A DNA stretch of 64,000 bases from Georgenia subflava (lineage in GTDB: Bacteria > Actinomycetota > Actinomycetes > Actinomycetales > Actinomycetaceae), in the NCBI RefSeq assembly GCF_009193155.1, contig NZ_VUKD01000002.1:558001-622000 (forward strand). The letters are read 5' to 3'. The notes beneath the pieces were generated by a model. It ran no database searches, had not been told where the DNA came from, and saw only the letters and a program-made list of their open reading frames with translations. Shown piece after piece: positions 36,035 through 45,668 of the stretch; position 1 is the stretch's first letter, and each line of letters begins with the position of its first letter. A program made the translations under genes and the position numbers.

Positions 36035-36051
36035 ACGGGACGGGGTGCGCC

Positions 36052-36165
36052 GAGCCTGCATGCGCTCGCGGGGGAGCGCGCTCGTCGAGCCTGCACGCGC
36101 GTGCAGGGGAGCCCACTCGCTGAGCCTGCACGCACCCGTGGGTGACCGCGCTCGCCGAGCCGCTG
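36052..36165. repeat. 35-bp tandem repeat after the TadG-like gene
   Basis: GAGCCTGCA starts at 36052, 36087 and 36122, with a partial fourth unit from 36157, giving a period of 35. The units are imperfect but share GCGCTCG-type ends. The repeat begins shortly after the stop codon and may echo the gene's last codons (GAGCCGGCTGA). It covers the space before the convergent gene. Confidence 0.75.
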
Positions 36166-36228
36166 CTTGGGTCTCGGGCGGTACTGCGCCGGCCGAGCCG
36201 TCGCCCCTCGACAGGCCGGCCGGAGCTG

Positions 36229-36732
36229 TCAGGCGGCGACCGACGCCTTGCGACGGCTCTCGTTGCGCCCGCGCGGTCCCCGCGGGGAGCGGCCGGCCGG
36301 GCGGGTCGAGCCCGGCTGGAGCGGACGGCCCTGCAGCACGTCGGACTCCTCGCCGGCGAGGTGCGGCGCCGTCTCGGCCTCGCGGTCCAGGACCCGGGTG
36401 CGCCGGGCGGCCACGCGGGCCCGCGCCGCCGCCATGGCCTCGCGGCGCTTGGCGACCTGGCGGCGCAGGATCATCACCAGGGCCAGGCGGCGCAGCGACA
36501 GCAGCGCGAGCACGCCGATGGCGATCCAGATGAGGTTGGCGACAGCGGACGGCCACGCGCCGCTGCTCGCGGAGCTCAGACCCACCGCCATGGCGCCGAC
36601 GACGTTCAGCCCCTGATAACGCACCGAGACCGCCTCGAGGCGCCCGCGGGTGAGCAGGGCGTAGGCGATCAGCTGCGCGAGGACACCGACCCACCCGAGG
36701 GTGGCGATCACGGTGAGCAGGACGTCGTTCAT
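36229..36732 (-). CDS. CBU_0592-like membrane protein
   Basis: 167 residues from the ATG at 36732. Three hydrophobic segments lie in the first 85 residues (LLTVIATLGWVGVLAQLIAY, NVVGAMAVGLSSASSGAW, and LIWIAIGVLALLSL), the layout of small membrane proteins annotated CBU_0592-like. A basic cytoplasmic tail of 80 residues is rich in Arg/Ala, longer than usual for the family. It is divergent from the LysR gene, with 72 bases between the starts, so that regulator may control it. Confidence 0.7.
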   Translation of the reverse strand: MNDVLLTVIATLGWVGVLAQLIAYALLTRGRLEAVSVRYQGLNVVGAMAVGLSSASSGAWPSAVANLIWIAIGVLALLSLRRLALVMILRRQVAKRREAMAAARARVAARRTRVLDREAETAPHLAGEESDVLQGRPLQPGSTRPAGRSPRGPRGRNESRRKASVAA

Positions 36733-36738
36733 AGACAC

Positions 36739-36754
36739 AATCGTGCGGCCGATT
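36739..36754. promoter_or_regulatory. Palindrome in the LysR divergent promoter region
   Basis: AATCG and CGATT flank six bases in the space between the membrane gene and the LysR gene. LysR-type proteins commonly bind interrupted dyads near their divergent promoter, so this is a candidate operator. Alternative boxes cannot be ruled out. Confidence 0.4.
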
Positions 36755-36804
36755 CTCGTAAAGATCAATCGAAGGTTTGAGCATCCGGTATACAGTTCTG
36801 CTTC

Positions 36805-37707
36805 ATGGAGATCGACCCACGCCGACTTGGTTTTCTCTTGGCCGTGAGCAGGGCTGGAGGTGTCCTGGCGGCCGCCGACACGCTGCGGATCAGCCCTTCT
36901 GCCGTGTCTCAGCAAATAGCGCGTCTGGAGGCCGAGGCCGGCGTCCGGGTGCTCGACCGGCAGCCGACCGGAGCCACGCTGACACCCGCCGGCAAGCTCC
37001 TCGCCGAGACGGCCGAGCGCATCGAGTCGGAGGTGGGGGAGACCCGTCGCGCGCTCGCCGCCCTGGAGGGGGACATCTCCGGCGTCGTGGTGGTCGGTGC
37101 CTTCCAGACCGCCATCCGCGCCGTCCTCGTCCCCCTGCTCGCCGAGCTCGAGCAGACCCTGCCCGGCGTGGAGCTCGTGGTGCACGAGGTCGTCGAGGAG
37201 CACGGTCGCCGCGCGCTGCGCCGCGGCGAGCTCGACCTGCTCGTCATCGAGCACGACATCGCCGCGCCCCCGGCTCCGCAGGGCACGCGGGACGTGCCGT
37301 TCCTCGACGAGCCGTGGGTCGTCGTCCTCCCGGCCACGGACCCCGAGCCCACCTCTCTCCTGGACCTGGTCGACAGCACCTGGCTCAGGCCGGAGCCCGG
37401 CGGCGCGGCCGACCGGGCGATGGCGCGGCTCGCGACCGAGCTGTCCTTCACCCCCCGGACCGTCCACCGCTACCTCGACTTCGACGTCGCCCTGTCCATG
37501 GTCGCCGCCGGCCTCGGCAACGCTCTGCTGCCCTCCCTGGCGCTACGGCGCCACCTGCCCGAGAACGTGCAGTGGGCCGCCATGCCGGGGCTGGGCACCC
37601 GGCGCCTATTCATTCGCCACCGGGCGACCCGGAACGAGCCGCGTGCCGCCACCCTCGCGGTCCTCGAGCAGATGGTCGCGGTCGCCGCGGGCCTGGAGCC
37701 GACGTAA
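36805..37707 (+). CDS. LysR-family transcriptional regulator
   Basis: A 300-residue regulator with an N-terminal winged helix (residues 8-65; VLAAADTLRISPSAVSQQIA is the helix-turn-helix) and a C-terminal substrate-binding domain that starts near GDISGVVVVGAF. The domain order and length are standard for the family. The effector is unknown. It is divergent to a membrane gene, the usual arrangement for a LysR target. Confidence 0.93.
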   Translation: MEIDPRRLGFLLAVSRAGGVLAAADTLRISPSAVSQQIARLEAEAGVRVLDRQPTGATLTPAGKLLAETAERIESEVGETRRALAALEGDISGVVVVGAFQTAIRAVLVPLLAELEQTLPGVELVVHEVVEEHGRRALRRGELDLLVIEHDIAAPPAPQGTRDVPFLDEPWVVVLPATDPEPTSLLDLVDSTWLRPEPGGAADRAMARLATELSFTPRTVHRYLDFDVALSMVAAGLGNALLPSLALRRHLPENVQWAAMPGLGTRRLFIRHRATRNEPRAATLAVLEQMVAVAAGLEPT

Positions 37708-37823
37708 CGCCCAGCCGGCCGGCGTGACCTCCCTCACCCCTTCGGGTTGACTCGCCCGGAATTCGGCCAAGGGCCACCCCGGTCCCCGGAGGCGGCCGGA
37801 CCCAGCGGTGCCACGATTGCCGC

Positions 37824-39035
37824 GTGAGCTTCCCGGCGACAGCCCGCCCCCGCTTCTCGTTCGTGCTGCTCCTCGGCTCGATGGCGGCACTGCCGGCCGT
37901 CACCACCGACCTCTACCTGCCCTCGCTCCCGGTGGTCGCCGCAGAGCTGGACACCTCCGACGCGCTGGTACAGGCAACCATCACCGGGGTCCTTCTCGGC
38001 GGCGCGATCGGCCAGCTGCTCGTCGGCCCGCTCTCCGACAGGTACGGGCGCAAGGCTCCGGTGATGGTCGGTGTCGCACTGCACGTGATCGCATCGGTGC
38101 TGTGCATGCTCACGCCGGGCATCTGGCCGCTCATCGTCCTGCGGGTGGTCCAAGGCGTCGGCAACGCCGCCGCCACGGTGTGCGCGATGGCGGTCATCCG
38201 CGACCGCTACAGCGGTGCCGGCGCCTCCATCCTGATGTCCCGGCTCATGCTCGTCATCGGCGTCGCCCCGCTGCTCGCCCCGACCGCCGGCGGCCTCATC
38301 GCCGGCCTGTGGGGCTGGCGGGCCACCTTCGCCGTGCTCGCCGTCCTGGGGCTGGCCCTCATGGTCGTCGTGCACCGGTCCATGCCCGAGACGCTGCCGC
38401 CCGAGCGGCGGCGGCCGGAGGGACTCGTCGGGGCGCTGAGGGGATACCGGGTCCTGCTGGGCGACGGGCGCTTCCTGGCCCTCGCCCTCCTGCCCGGCCT
38501 CGGCATGGGCGCGCTCATGAGCTACGTGGCCGGTTCGCCGTTCGTGCTGCAGCAGGAGTACGGACTCACCGAGAGCCAGTTCGCGCTGGTGTTCGCGGTC
38601 AACGGTGCCGGGCTCGTGCTCGGCGCACAGGTCAACGCCTCCCTCGTGCGCCGCTTCGCGCCCGTCTCCGTCGTTCGGGTCGCCATCCCGGTGGCGGCCC
38701 TGATGGCGGTGACTCTGCTCGCGCTGATGGTGGCCGACGTCGGTGGGCTGCTCGCGCTGCTCGTCCCGCTGTGGCTCCTGCTCGCCGTCAACTCCGTGGT
38801 CCCGCCCAACGCCTCCGCGCTCGCGCTGACCCGGCACGGTGAGCGGGCCGGTGCTGCCGCCGCGATGATCGGGGCGTTCCAGGCGGGCGTCGCGGGTCTG
38901 GTCAGCCCGCTGGTCGGCGTGCTGGGCGGGGACGCCGTCGCGATGGCCGTGGTGATCCTCGGTGCCGTCCTGGCTGCCCTGGCCGTTCTCGCGATCGCCA
39001 CCCCGGCCTACCGGCGCGGGGGCTGGGTGGACTGA
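37824..39035 (+). CDS. Bcr/CflA-family MFS exporter
   Basis: A 403-residue major facilitator transporter. The first helix block SFVLLLGSMAALPAVTTDLYLPSLP and the signature GPLSDRYGRKAP identify the 12-helix Bcr/CflA drug:proton antiporters (bicyclomycin and chloramphenicol type). It sits in the cytoplasmic membrane and would export small hydrophobic compounds. The start is a GTG at 37824. It follows the LysR gene on the same strand, 117 bases away, but no operon signal joins them. Confidence 0.92.
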   Translation: MSFPATARPRFSFVLLLGSMAALPAVTTDLYLPSLPVVAAELDTSDALVQATITGVLLGGAIGQLLVGPLSDRYGRKAPVMVGVALHVIASVLCMLTPGIWPLIVLRVVQGVGNAAATVCAMAVIRDRYSGAGASILMSRLMLVIGVAPLLAPTAGGLIAGLWGWRATFAVLAVLGLALMVVVHRSMPETLPPERRRPEGLVGALRGYRVLLGDGRFLALALLPGLGMGALMSYVAGSPFVLQQEYGLTESQFALVFAVNGAGLVLGAQVNASLVRRFAPVSVVRVAIPVAALMAVTLLALMVADVGGLLALLVPLWLLLAVNSVVPPNASALALTRHGERAGAAAAMIGAFQAGVAGLVSPLVGVLGGDAVAMAVVILGAVLAALAVLAIATPAYRRGGWVD

Positions 39036-39062
39036 GGGCCGGGCCGGGCGGGCCGCGGTCCC

Positions 39063-39147
39063 GGGCGTGGCGGGCCCGGCCGGGCGTGGCGGGCCCGGCC
39101 GGTCTGGCGGGCCTGGCCGGTCTGGCGGGCCTGGCCCGTCTGGCAGG
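39063..39147. repeat. 18-19-bp GC-rich tandem repeat
   Basis: Four and a half copies follow the MFS gene: two of GGGCGTGGCGGGCCCGGCC (39063-39100) and two of GGTCTGGCGGGCCTGGCC (39101-39136), ending in a partial TCTGGCAGG. It lies between the MFS stop and the prfB start and could form alternative hairpins, as each unit is nearly self-complementary around GGGCCC. Confidence 0.85.
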
Positions 39148-39245
39148 CAGGAGGTCGGGGGCGTCGGAGCGGCTTGTCGTCGGCGCTGGGCGGCGAGCAT
39201 GACGGCCGACGCAGCCCTAGGCGCGATCGCGTAACCTTGCCGATC

Positions 39246-40367
39246 GTGGCCACCGACTTCTCCCAAGAGATCCAGCACCTGCGCTCCACCTACGAGTCCA
39301 TCCGCGCCGTGACGGACCCCGAGGCGCTACGGGCCACCATCGCCGACCTCTCAGAGAAGGCCTCCGCCCCGAACCTCTGGGACGACCCCGACGCCGCCCA
39401 GGTGGTCACCTCCCAGCTCTCGCACGCCCAGGCCGAGCTCAACCGGGTGGAGAAGATGGGCGAGCGGATCGAGGACCTCGCGGCACTCGTCGAGCTCGGC
39501 CAGGAGGAGGACGGCGCGGACGCGGACGCCTTCATGGAGGACGCCGAGGCCGAGCTGACCGCCATCCGCAAGGCGCTCAGCGAGCTCGAGGTCCGCACCC
39601 TGCTCGCCGGCGAGTACGACCAGCGCGAGGCCGTCGTCTCCATCCGCGCCGGGGCCGGCGGCGTCGACGCCGCCGACTTCGCCGAGATGCTCATGCGCAT
39701 GTACCTGCGCTGGGCGGAGCGCAACGGCTATCCCACCCAGGTGCTCGACACGTCCTACGCCGAGGAGGCCGGGCTGAAGTCCGTCACCTTCGAGGTCAAG
39801 GCGCCCTACGCCTACGGCACGCTGTCCGTCGAGGCCGGCACCCACCGCCTCGTGCGTATCTCGCCGTTCGACAACCAGGGCCGGCGGCAGACGTCCTTCG
39901 CCGCCGTCGAGGTCATCCCGCTCATCGAGCAGACCGACAGCATCGACATCCCCGAGCACGAGATCAAGGTCGACGTCTTCCGGTCCTCCGGCCCCGGCGG
40001 GCAGTCCGTCAACACGACCGACTCCGCGGTGCGGATGACCCACATCCCGACCGGGATCGTCGTCTCGATGCAGAACGAGAAGTCCCAGATCCAGAACCGT
40101 GCGGCCGCGCTGCGCGTGCTGCAGTCCCGCCTGCTGCTGGTCCGCCAGGAGGAGGAGAACGCCGCCAAGAAGGCGCTCGCCGGCGACGTCAAGGGCGCCT
40201 GGGGCGACCAGATGCGCTCCTACGTCCTGCAGCCGTACCAGATGGTCAAGGACCTGCGCACCGAGCACGAGTCCGGCAACCCCTCGTCCGTGTTCGACGG
40301 CGAGATCGACGACTTCATCGACGCAGGCATCCGCTGGCGCAAGAACGAGCAGAACGCCGCCGACTGA
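39246..40367 (+). CDS. prfB: Peptide chain release factor 2
   Basis: A 373-residue RF2 that ends translation at UGA and UAA. It has the stop-codon recognition motif SPF (RISPFDNQG) and the catalytic GGQ in [13 protein letters not shown]. The start is the GTG at 39246 ([10 protein letters not shown]); there is no in-frame stop for the programmed frameshift found in many bacterial prfB genes. ftsE follows after 112 bases, a common order in actinomycetes. Confidence 0.97.
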   Translation: MATDFSQEIQHLRSTYESIRAVTDPEALRATIADLSEKASAPNLWDDPDAAQVVTSQLSHAQAELNRVEKMGERIEDLAALVELGQEEDGADADAFMEDAEAELTAIRKALSELEVRTLLAGEYDQREAVVSIRAGAGGVDAADFAEMLMRMYLRWAERNGYPTQVLDTSYAEEAGLKSVTFEVKAPYAYGTLSVEAGTHRLVRISPFDNQGRRQTSFAAVEVIPLIEQTDSIDIPEHEIKVDVFRSSGPGGQSVNTTDSAVRMTHIPTGIVVSMQNEKSQIQNRAAALRVLQSRLLLVRQEEENAAKKALAGDVKGAWGDQMRSYVLQPYQMVKDLRTEHESGNPSSVFDGEIDDFIDAGIRWRKNEQNAAD

Positions 40368-40479
40368 CCTGTTGTGGCGGCGCGCCCGCGGCGTGTCGGC
40401 GGCTGCCCGGGGCGCCGGCGTGCCTAACCTCGGGGTGGCCAGGTTTGCCCTTCCCCCATTGCCGAGACTGGCCGCCACG

Positions 40480-41169
40480 ATGATCAGATTCGAGAACGTC
40501 TCCAAGGTCTACGCCCGCGGCGCGCGCCCGGCGCTGGACCAGGTGAGCATGGAGGTCGAGCGCGGCGAGTTCGTCTTCCTCGTCGGTGCCTCGGGCTCCG
40601 GCAAGTCCACCTTCCTCCGGCTCGTCCTGCGCGAGGAGCGCCCGACGTCGGGCCAGATCTTCGCCCTCGGCCGGGACCTCGCCCAGCTCTCCCGCTGGAA
40701 GGTCCCGCACCTGCGCCGCCAGATCGGCACCGTGTTCCAGGACTTCCGGCTGCTGCCCAACAAGAACGTCTTCGAGAACGTCGCGATCGCGCTGCAGGTC
40801 ATCGGCAAGCCGCGCCACCACATCCTCACCACGGTGCCGGAGACCCTCGAGCTCGTGGGACTGGACGGCAAGGAGAAGCGACTGCCGCACGAGCTCTCCG
40901 GCGGCGAGCAGCAGCGCGTGGCCATCGCCCGGGCCATGGTCAACCGGCCGCAGGTGCTGCTCGCGGACGAGCCCACGGGCAACCTCGACCCCACCACCTC
41001 GATAGGCATCATGCGACTGCTCGACCGCATCAACCGCACCGGCACCACCATCGTCATGGCCACCCACGACGACGAGATCGTCGACCAGATGCGCAAGCGC
41101 GTCGTCGAGCTCGCCAACGGCACCATGGTGCGCGACCAGTCCCGCGGCGTCTACGGCGCGGGCCGGTAG
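40480..41169 (+). CDS. ftsE: Cell division ATP-binding protein FtsE
   Basis: A 229-residue ABC ATPase with Walker [10 protein letters not shown], signature LSGGEQQR and Walker [13 protein letters not shown]-loop sequence [10 protein letters not shown] is typical of FtsE. With FtsX it forms a complex that does not transport but transmits ATP hydrolysis to extracellular cell-wall hydrolases at division. ftsX follows after nine bases, and the next gene encodes a likely hydrolase partner. Confidence 0.97.
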   Translation: MIRFENVSKVYARGARPALDQVSMEVERGEFVFLVGASGSGKSTFLRLVLREERPTSGQIFALGRDLAQLSRWKVPHLRRQIGTVFQDFRLLPNKNVFENVAIALQVIGKPRHHILTTVPETLELVGLDGKEKRLPHELSGGEQQRVAIARAMVNRPQVLLADEPTGNLDPTTSIGIMRLLDRINRTGTTIVMATHDDEIVDQMRKRVVELANGTMVRDQSRGVYGAGR

Positions 41170-41178
41170 GGGGCAGCC

Positions 41179-42093
41179 GTGCGACTTCGCTTCGTCCTGT
41201 CCCAGACCGGCCAGGGTCTGTCCCGCAACCTGGCCATGACGATCTCGGTCATCCTCGTCACCTTCGTGTCGCTGACCTTCGTCGGTGCCGCGGCCCTGCT
41301 GCAGGTCCAGATCGGCAACCTCAAGAACGACTGGTACGACCGCGTCGAGGTCTCGGCCTTCATGTGCCCGCAGAACTCCGCGACGCCGGCCTGCGCGGGT
41401 GGTGAGGCCACCGCCGAGCAGATCGACGAGATCGGCGCGCTGCTCGAGTCCGACGCCATGGCGCCCTACGTCGACGAGATCTACGTCGAGTCCAAGGAGG
41501 CGGCCTACGAGGCGTTCCAGGAGCAGATGGAGGACACCGTCTGGGCCCAGTCGCTCACCGTGGAGCAGATGCAGGTCTCCTACCGCGTGAAGCTCGTCGA
41601 CCCCGAGCAGTACCAGATCGTCGCCGACGAGCTCGAGGGCCGGCCCGGTGTCGAGGTGGTCGTCGACCAGCGCGAGCAGCTCGAGCCGCTCTTCCTGATC
41701 CTCAACCGCACCACCCTGCTGTCGGTGGGCCTGGCGGGCGTCATGATCGTCACCGCCGTCCTGCTGATCACCACCACCATCCGGCTCTCCGCCATGTCGC
41801 GGCGCCGCGAGACCGGCATCATGCGGCTCGTCGGCGCCTCGAACTTCTTCATCCAGCTGCCCTTCATGCTCGAGGGCGCCATCGCCGCGCTGATCGGTGC
41901 CGGGCTCGCGGTCGGCGGGCTCTTCCTCGGGGTGAAGTACCTGATCGAGGGCTGGCTCGCGGGGGAGACCCCCTGGGTGCAGTTCGTCGACACCGCCGAC
42001 GTGTGGTCGGTGGCGCCCTTCCTCGTCCTGGCGGCCATCGTGCTGGCCGGCATCAGCTCGATCGTGACCCTCGGCCGCTACACGAAGGTATGA
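41179..42093 (+). CDS. ftsX: Cell division protein FtsX
   Basis: A 304-residue membrane protein with an N-terminal helix (AMTISVILVTFVSLTFVG), a large outer loop of about 140 residues with two cysteines (MCPQNSATPACAG), and three C-terminal helices. The REThGIMRLVGAS-like segment (RRRETGIMRLVGAS) on the inner face is the FtsE contact. The outer loop recruits a coiled-coil peptidoglycan hydrolase activator, and such a gene is next. The start is the GTG at 41179. Confidence 0.96.
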   Translation: MRLRFVLSQTGQGLSRNLAMTISVILVTFVSLTFVGAAALLQVQIGNLKNDWYDRVEVSAFMCPQNSATPACAGGEATAEQIDEIGALLESDAMAPYVDEIYVESKEAAYEAFQEQMEDTVWAQSLTVEQMQVSYRVKLVDPEQYQIVADELEGRPGVEVVVDQREQLEPLFLILNRTTLLSVGLAGVMIVTAVLLITTTIRLSAMSRRRETGIMRLVGASNFFIQLPFMLEGAIAALIGAGLAVGGLFLGVKYLIEGWLAGETPWVQFVDTADVWSVAPFLVLAAIVLAGISSIVTLGRYTKV

Positions 42094-42094
42094 C

Positions 42095-43486
42095 GTGAGC
42101 ACCAACCTCGCCCCTGCCCGCAGGACGTCCCGCAGATTCCGCGGGGCGGTGGCCGCCGCGCTCGTCGCGCTCAGCCTGACGGCGGTCGGGACCGTCGCGC
42201 AGGCGGACGAGCGGGACGACCTCGTGCGTGAGCAGGAGCAGAACAAGGCCGAGCGCGAGAAGCTGCAGTCGACCCTCGAGGGCGTGGACACCGAGCTCGC
42301 CGAGACGTACCTGGCGCTCGAGGACGCCAAGACCCAGCTGCCGATCGCCCAGGAGGCGCTCGCCGCCGCCGAGGAGGCGCTTGCCGCCGCCGAGCGCAAG
42401 CAGGAGCAGGTGGCCGGCCGCCTGGACCTCGCCGAGGCGGAGGCGGCCTCGCTGGAGACGGCGATCGCCGAGGGGGAGCAGGAGATCGACACCACCCGCT
42501 CGGCCATGGGCGAGCTGGCGCGCAGCACCTACCGGGGCGACAATGCCGTCAACACGCTCACAGTCGTCCTCGACGCGTCCTCCACCGACGACTTCCTCAA
42601 GAGCTACGCCGTCATGGAGTCCGCGGTCCGCTCGCAGACGCAGGTTCTCGAGGACCTGCAGACCGCTGCCGCCGTCACACGCAACCAGCGCGAGCGTCAG
42701 GTGGCGGTGACGGAGCGGATCGGCGAGCTCAAGGTCGAGGCCGACAACGCCGTCGTCGCGGCCGACGAGGCCCGGGCGGCCGCGGCGGAGCACAAGACAG
42801 AGATCGAGCAGATCCAGGCCGACATGACGGTCCTCGCCGACAAGCTCGAAGAGCAGAAGGTCCAGTACAGCGGCCAGCTCGCCGAGCTCGAGGCCGACAA
42901 CGCCGAGCTCGCCCGGGAGATCGCCGCCATCGACGAGGCGAACCGCAAGGCCGAGGAGGAGCGCCGCCGCAAGGCCGCCGAGGCCGAGCGTCAGCGGCTC
43001 GAGCGCGAACGTGCGGCAGCGTCCCGGGGCGACGCCCGGCCCGCACCGCCGGCCCCCGCCCCGCCCTCGAGCAACGGGCTGCTGCGCCGGCCGGTGCCCA
43101 CCCTGTACGTGACGTCCTCCTACGGCTACCGGGTCTACCCGATCACCGGCGGGTGGTTCATGCACAACGGGGTGGACCTGCGCTCCGCGTGCGGAAACCC
43201 GCAGCACGCGTCGGCCGGCGGGACGGTGATCTCAACGAAGCCGCCGTGGGCCACGGGCACCAGCGGCAACCAGGTGATGATCAACCACGGAGTCCTGGGC
43301 GGGAGCTCCTACATCACCGTCTACAACCACCTCACCCGCTTCGCGGTGAGCCCGGGCCAGCACGTCTCCCAGGGACAGGTCATCGGCTACACCGGCGCCA
43401 CCGGCAACGTCACCGGCTGCCACGTGCACTTCGAGGTGTGGAAGAACGGCTCGACCATCGACCCGATGGGCATGCCCGGCTTTTGA
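42095..43486 (+). CDS. Exported coiled-coil M23 peptidase (EnvC/RipC-type)
   Basis: A 463-residue exported protein. After a signal peptide ending near AVGTVAQA, a long coiled coil runs from about residue 35 to 300 (rich in E, A, K, Q, R), then a proline-rich linker and a LytM/M23 domain with HNGVDLRSACG and CHVHFEVW as the zinc-binding motifs. The catalytic H-x3-D and HxH are present, so it may cut peptidoglycan cross-bridges itself. In known systems FtsEX controls such a coiled-coil protein at the septum; the one-base gap after ftsX supports this. A strong terminator closes the unit. Confidence 0.92.
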   Translation: MSTNLAPARRTSRRFRGAVAAALVALSLTAVGTVAQADERDDLVREQEQNKAEREKLQSTLEGVDTELAETYLALEDAKTQLPIAQEALAAAEEALAAAERKQEQVAGRLDLAEAEAASLETAIAEGEQEIDTTRSAMGELARSTYRGDNAVNTLTVVLDASSTDDFLKSYAVMESAVRSQTQVLEDLQTAAAVTRNQRERQVAVTERIGELKVEADNAVVAADEARAAAAEHKTEIEQIQADMTVLADKLEEQKVQYSGQLAELEADNAELAREIAAIDEANRKAEEERRRKAAEAERQRLERERAAASRGDARPAPPAPAPPSSNGLLRRPVPTLYVTSSYGYRVYPITGGWFMHNGVDLRSACGNPQHASAGGTVISTKPPWATGTSGNQVMINHGVLGGSSYITVYNHLTRFAVSPGQHVSQGQVIGYTGATGNVTGCHVHFEVWKNGSTIDPMGMPGF

Positions 43487-43487
43487 G

Positions 43488-43547
43488 CCGCACAGCGACA
43501 AGACCCCCGCCCGGTGTGAACCGGGCGGGGGTCTTGTCGCTGTGCGG
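43488..43547. terminator. 28-bp perfect stem-loop terminator
   Basis: A perfect 28-base stem (43488-43515 and 43520-43547) with loop GTGA. It lies between the ends of two convergent genes, so it can stop transcription from both sides. The GACCCCCGCCCGG core makes it extremely stable. Confidence 0.93.
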
Positions 43548-43557
43548 GTGCGGCCGG

Positions 43558-44874
43558 TCAGCCGTGCAGCTCGTGGTTCGCGCGCTGGGCGAGCTTCTCC
43601 TTGGTGGACCACAGCCCGGCCGAGGGCGTGGAGATGTAGAAGACCTCCTCGCCGTCGTCCATGGTGTTCCAGCCGTCCTTCATCACGGCCGGGTCGTAGC
43701 GCCGCAGCGCATCCTGGAGGTCCATGTACTGGTAGCCGACCGACTCGATCTCTTCCTTGGAGAGCTTGCCGGGCGCGTACGTGATGGTGAAGCGGCCCTC
43801 GGAGGAGCCGTGCACGAGGTGCGCGGTGCCGTGCGGGATGTCCTGCATGTCCGCCTCGGTCTTGTACAGCTCGAGGACCTCGTCCTTGCTGATGTAGCCG
43901 TACTTGCGGATGAGCGCGTCGACCTCGGGCTGTTCGCCGAAGCGCTCCACCCCGGGTGCGATCACGAGCAGCTCGCCGCCGTCGGCCATCGCCATGCGCG
44001 TGCGGTAGACGGCCTTGTTCGCCACCCAGGTGGCACGGAACTCGTCCTCCTGCATGACGGCGACGATCTTCTTGACGGGCTCGTCGAAGGTGGTGAAGTT
44101 CTGCTCGCCGCTGGCCCTGGCCGCTGCGAGGTAGGTCTCGAGGTCGTCACCGACGTAGACACCGGTGTGCGCGAGCTTGGCGTCGTCGTCGTAGTCCATG
44201 ACCACCTGGAAGTACACGTCCGGCAGGTCGGCGAGGAAGTGGTCCTCCGCGTAGTTGAAGCACGCCCGCACCGGGGTGACCAGGTTGCCCAGGTTGTTCT
44301 CGATGCCGTAGACCGCCGAGGCCATGTGCGAGGAGCCGATCAGCCGCTTGCCGCCCAGGCCGATGAAGTAGTTCTTGTTGTGGTTGGCGAACCCCAGGAC
44401 CTCGTGGGGCACCACGTGGCCGACGTGGACGATGAGGTCCCACTGCTCGGTCACGGTCATGGTGTTGAGGTCGACCGGCATCTCCCAGTCGACGGCGCCG
44501 CCGGTCATCTCCTTGACGTACTCCGCGGGCACCGTGCCCACGTTCGTCACGCCGCCCTTCCAGTCGTGGGCGTGGATCCGCTCCTCCGGGATGGACCCGA
44601 ACATCCAGCGGTTGTCCTCCGGGGTGTGCGGCACGTGCTGCCCCAGCGTCGGGATGACGTGCACCTCCGCGCCGGCGTCGTCCAGCAGCTGGTAGAAGCG
44701 CTCGGTGATCCAGCCGGAGCCGGAGTGGGCGCGGGTGATGTCCGGCGGGAGCAGCAGGACGCGCTTGAGCTCGGCGATGCCGAGCCGCTCCTTGGCCTCG
44801 TCCAGGGTCCGCTGGACCATCTCCTCGATCTCGGGCCGGCTGATGAATCGGGCTTCGCGCTGGAACCAGGTCAT
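43558..44874 (-). CDS. LarA-family (DUF2088) nickel-dependent racemase-like protein
   Basis: A 438-residue member of the LarA family, in which lactate racemase and several other racemases use a nickel-pincer cofactor to move a hydride at alpha-hydroxyacids. The N-terminal LLPPDITRAHSGSG motif and the GHVVPHEVLGFANHNKNYFIG segment, with its histidines and lysine, correspond to the conserved cofactor and substrate site. No larB, larC or larE gene is in the window, so the cofactor must be made from genes elsewhere or the substrate differs. The start is the ATG at 44874 (MTWFQREARF). The exact activity is not set. Confidence 0.85.
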   Translation of the reverse strand: MTWFQREARFISRPEIEEMVQRTLDEAKERLGIAELKRVLLLPPDITRAHSGSGWITERFYQLLDDAGAEVHVIPTLGQHVPHTPEDNRWMFGSIPEERIHAHDWKGGVTNVGTVPAEYVKEMTGGAVDWEMPVDLNTMTVTEQWDLIVHVGHVVPHEVLGFANHNKNYFIGLGGKRLIGSSHMASAVYGIENNLGNLVTPVRACFNYAEDHFLADLPDVYFQVVMDYDDDAKLAHTGVYVGDDLETYLAAARASGEQNFTTFDEPVKKIVAVMQEDEFRATWVANKAVYRTRMAMADGGELLVIAPGVERFGEQPEVDALIRKYGYISKDEVLELYKTEADMQDIPHGTAHLVHGSSEGRFTITYAPGKLSKEEIESVGYQYMDLQDALRRYDPAVMKDGWNTMDDGEEVFYISTPSAGLWSTKEKLAQRANHELHG

Positions 44875-45116
44875 GCCGCCAAGATAGTGCGCCGCGCACC
44901 GGCCGGGATAGCGGTGGCATCCGGTTGCCGGAGGTTTCCTCGCCCGAGAGCCGCCCGCAACCGGTCGGGCGTCCCGGCGCGGCGGCCCGAGCCTGTGTCC
45001 GCCGTCCGGAAAACCGGTCGATCCGCCCACCGGCGCTGGCATAGGCTGGAGGGTCGGCACGACCAGGTCGTGCTCCGCCGTGCGCACCGTGCGCCGGTGC
45101 GGACGTAAGGGAGGTC

Positions 45117-45650
45117 GTGGCGGTGGCTGGCACGAAGGCACCTGGGGCGAAGAAGCCCACCCCCGGGCAGCGGGCCAAGGCCGAGGCCGACGCGCGCAAG
45201 GTCGTCGCGCGCAACAAGAAGGCCCGTCACGACTACCACATCGACGCCACCTACGAGGCGGGCCTGTCCCTGACGGGCACCGAGGTCAAGGCGCTGCGCA
45301 TGGGCCGCGCGTCGCTCGTCGAGGGCTGGATCGAGATCGACCGCCACCACGAGGCCTGGCTGCACAACGTCCACATCCCCGAGTACTCCCAAGGGTCGTG
45401 GACGAACCACGGCCCCCGGCGCAAGCGCAAGCTCCTCCTGCACCGGGAGGAGATCGAGAAGCTCGCCGTGAAGTCGCGGGAGAAGGGGCACACGATCGTG
45501 CCGCTCGAGCTGTACTTCATCAGGGGGCGGGCCAAGGTCGAGATCGCCCTCGCCCGGGGCAAGCAGGAGTGGGACAAGCGCCGGACCCTGCGGGAGAAGC
45601 AGGACGAACGAGAGGCGCAGCGCGCGATGAGCCTGCGCAAGCATCTCTGA
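45117..45650 (+). CDS. smpB: SsrA-binding protein
   Basis: A 177-residue SmpB that binds tmRNA and brings it to stalled ribosomes. The conserved [30 protein letters not shown] block, here at residues 30-60, and the basic C-terminal tail that fills the decoding centre ([15 protein letters not shown]) are visible. It begins at the GTG at 45117, with a long basic leader of 25 residues before the core. The partner tmRNA gene is 4.8 kb downstream on the same strand. Confidence 0.97.
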   Translation: MAVAGTKAPGAKKPTPGQRAKAEADARKVVARNKKARHDYHIDATYEAGLSLTGTEVKALRMGRASLVEGWIEIDRHHEAWLHNVHIPEYSQGSWTNHGPRRKRKLLLHREEIEKLAVKSREKGHTIVPLELYFIRGRAKVEIALARGKQEWDKRRTLREKQDEREAQRAMSLRKHL

Positions 45651-45668
45651 GCCTGCGCGGATACCTCG
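45629..45668. repeat. 20-bp tandem repeat across the smpB stop codon
   Basis: GAGCCTGCGC occurs at 45629-45638, inside the last codons of smpB, and again at 45649-45658, just past the stop, within similar 20-base units. The following 80 bases consist of loose repeats of GCCCGAGC. It appears that the end of the gene has been copied downstream. Confidence 0.7.

Noticed and set aside
36052-36165. 35-bp repeats as a possible CRISPR array
   Set aside because: Units are contiguous with no unique spacers, and no cas gene is near.
39246-40367. Programmed frameshift in prfB
   Set aside because: The frame is uninterrupted from the GTG start, with no in-frame TGA in the first 30 codons.
40315-42528. 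Long antisense frame across ftsE and ftsX (737 codons)
   Set aside because: It runs through three well-identified genes and has a biased, low-complexity composition without known motifs.
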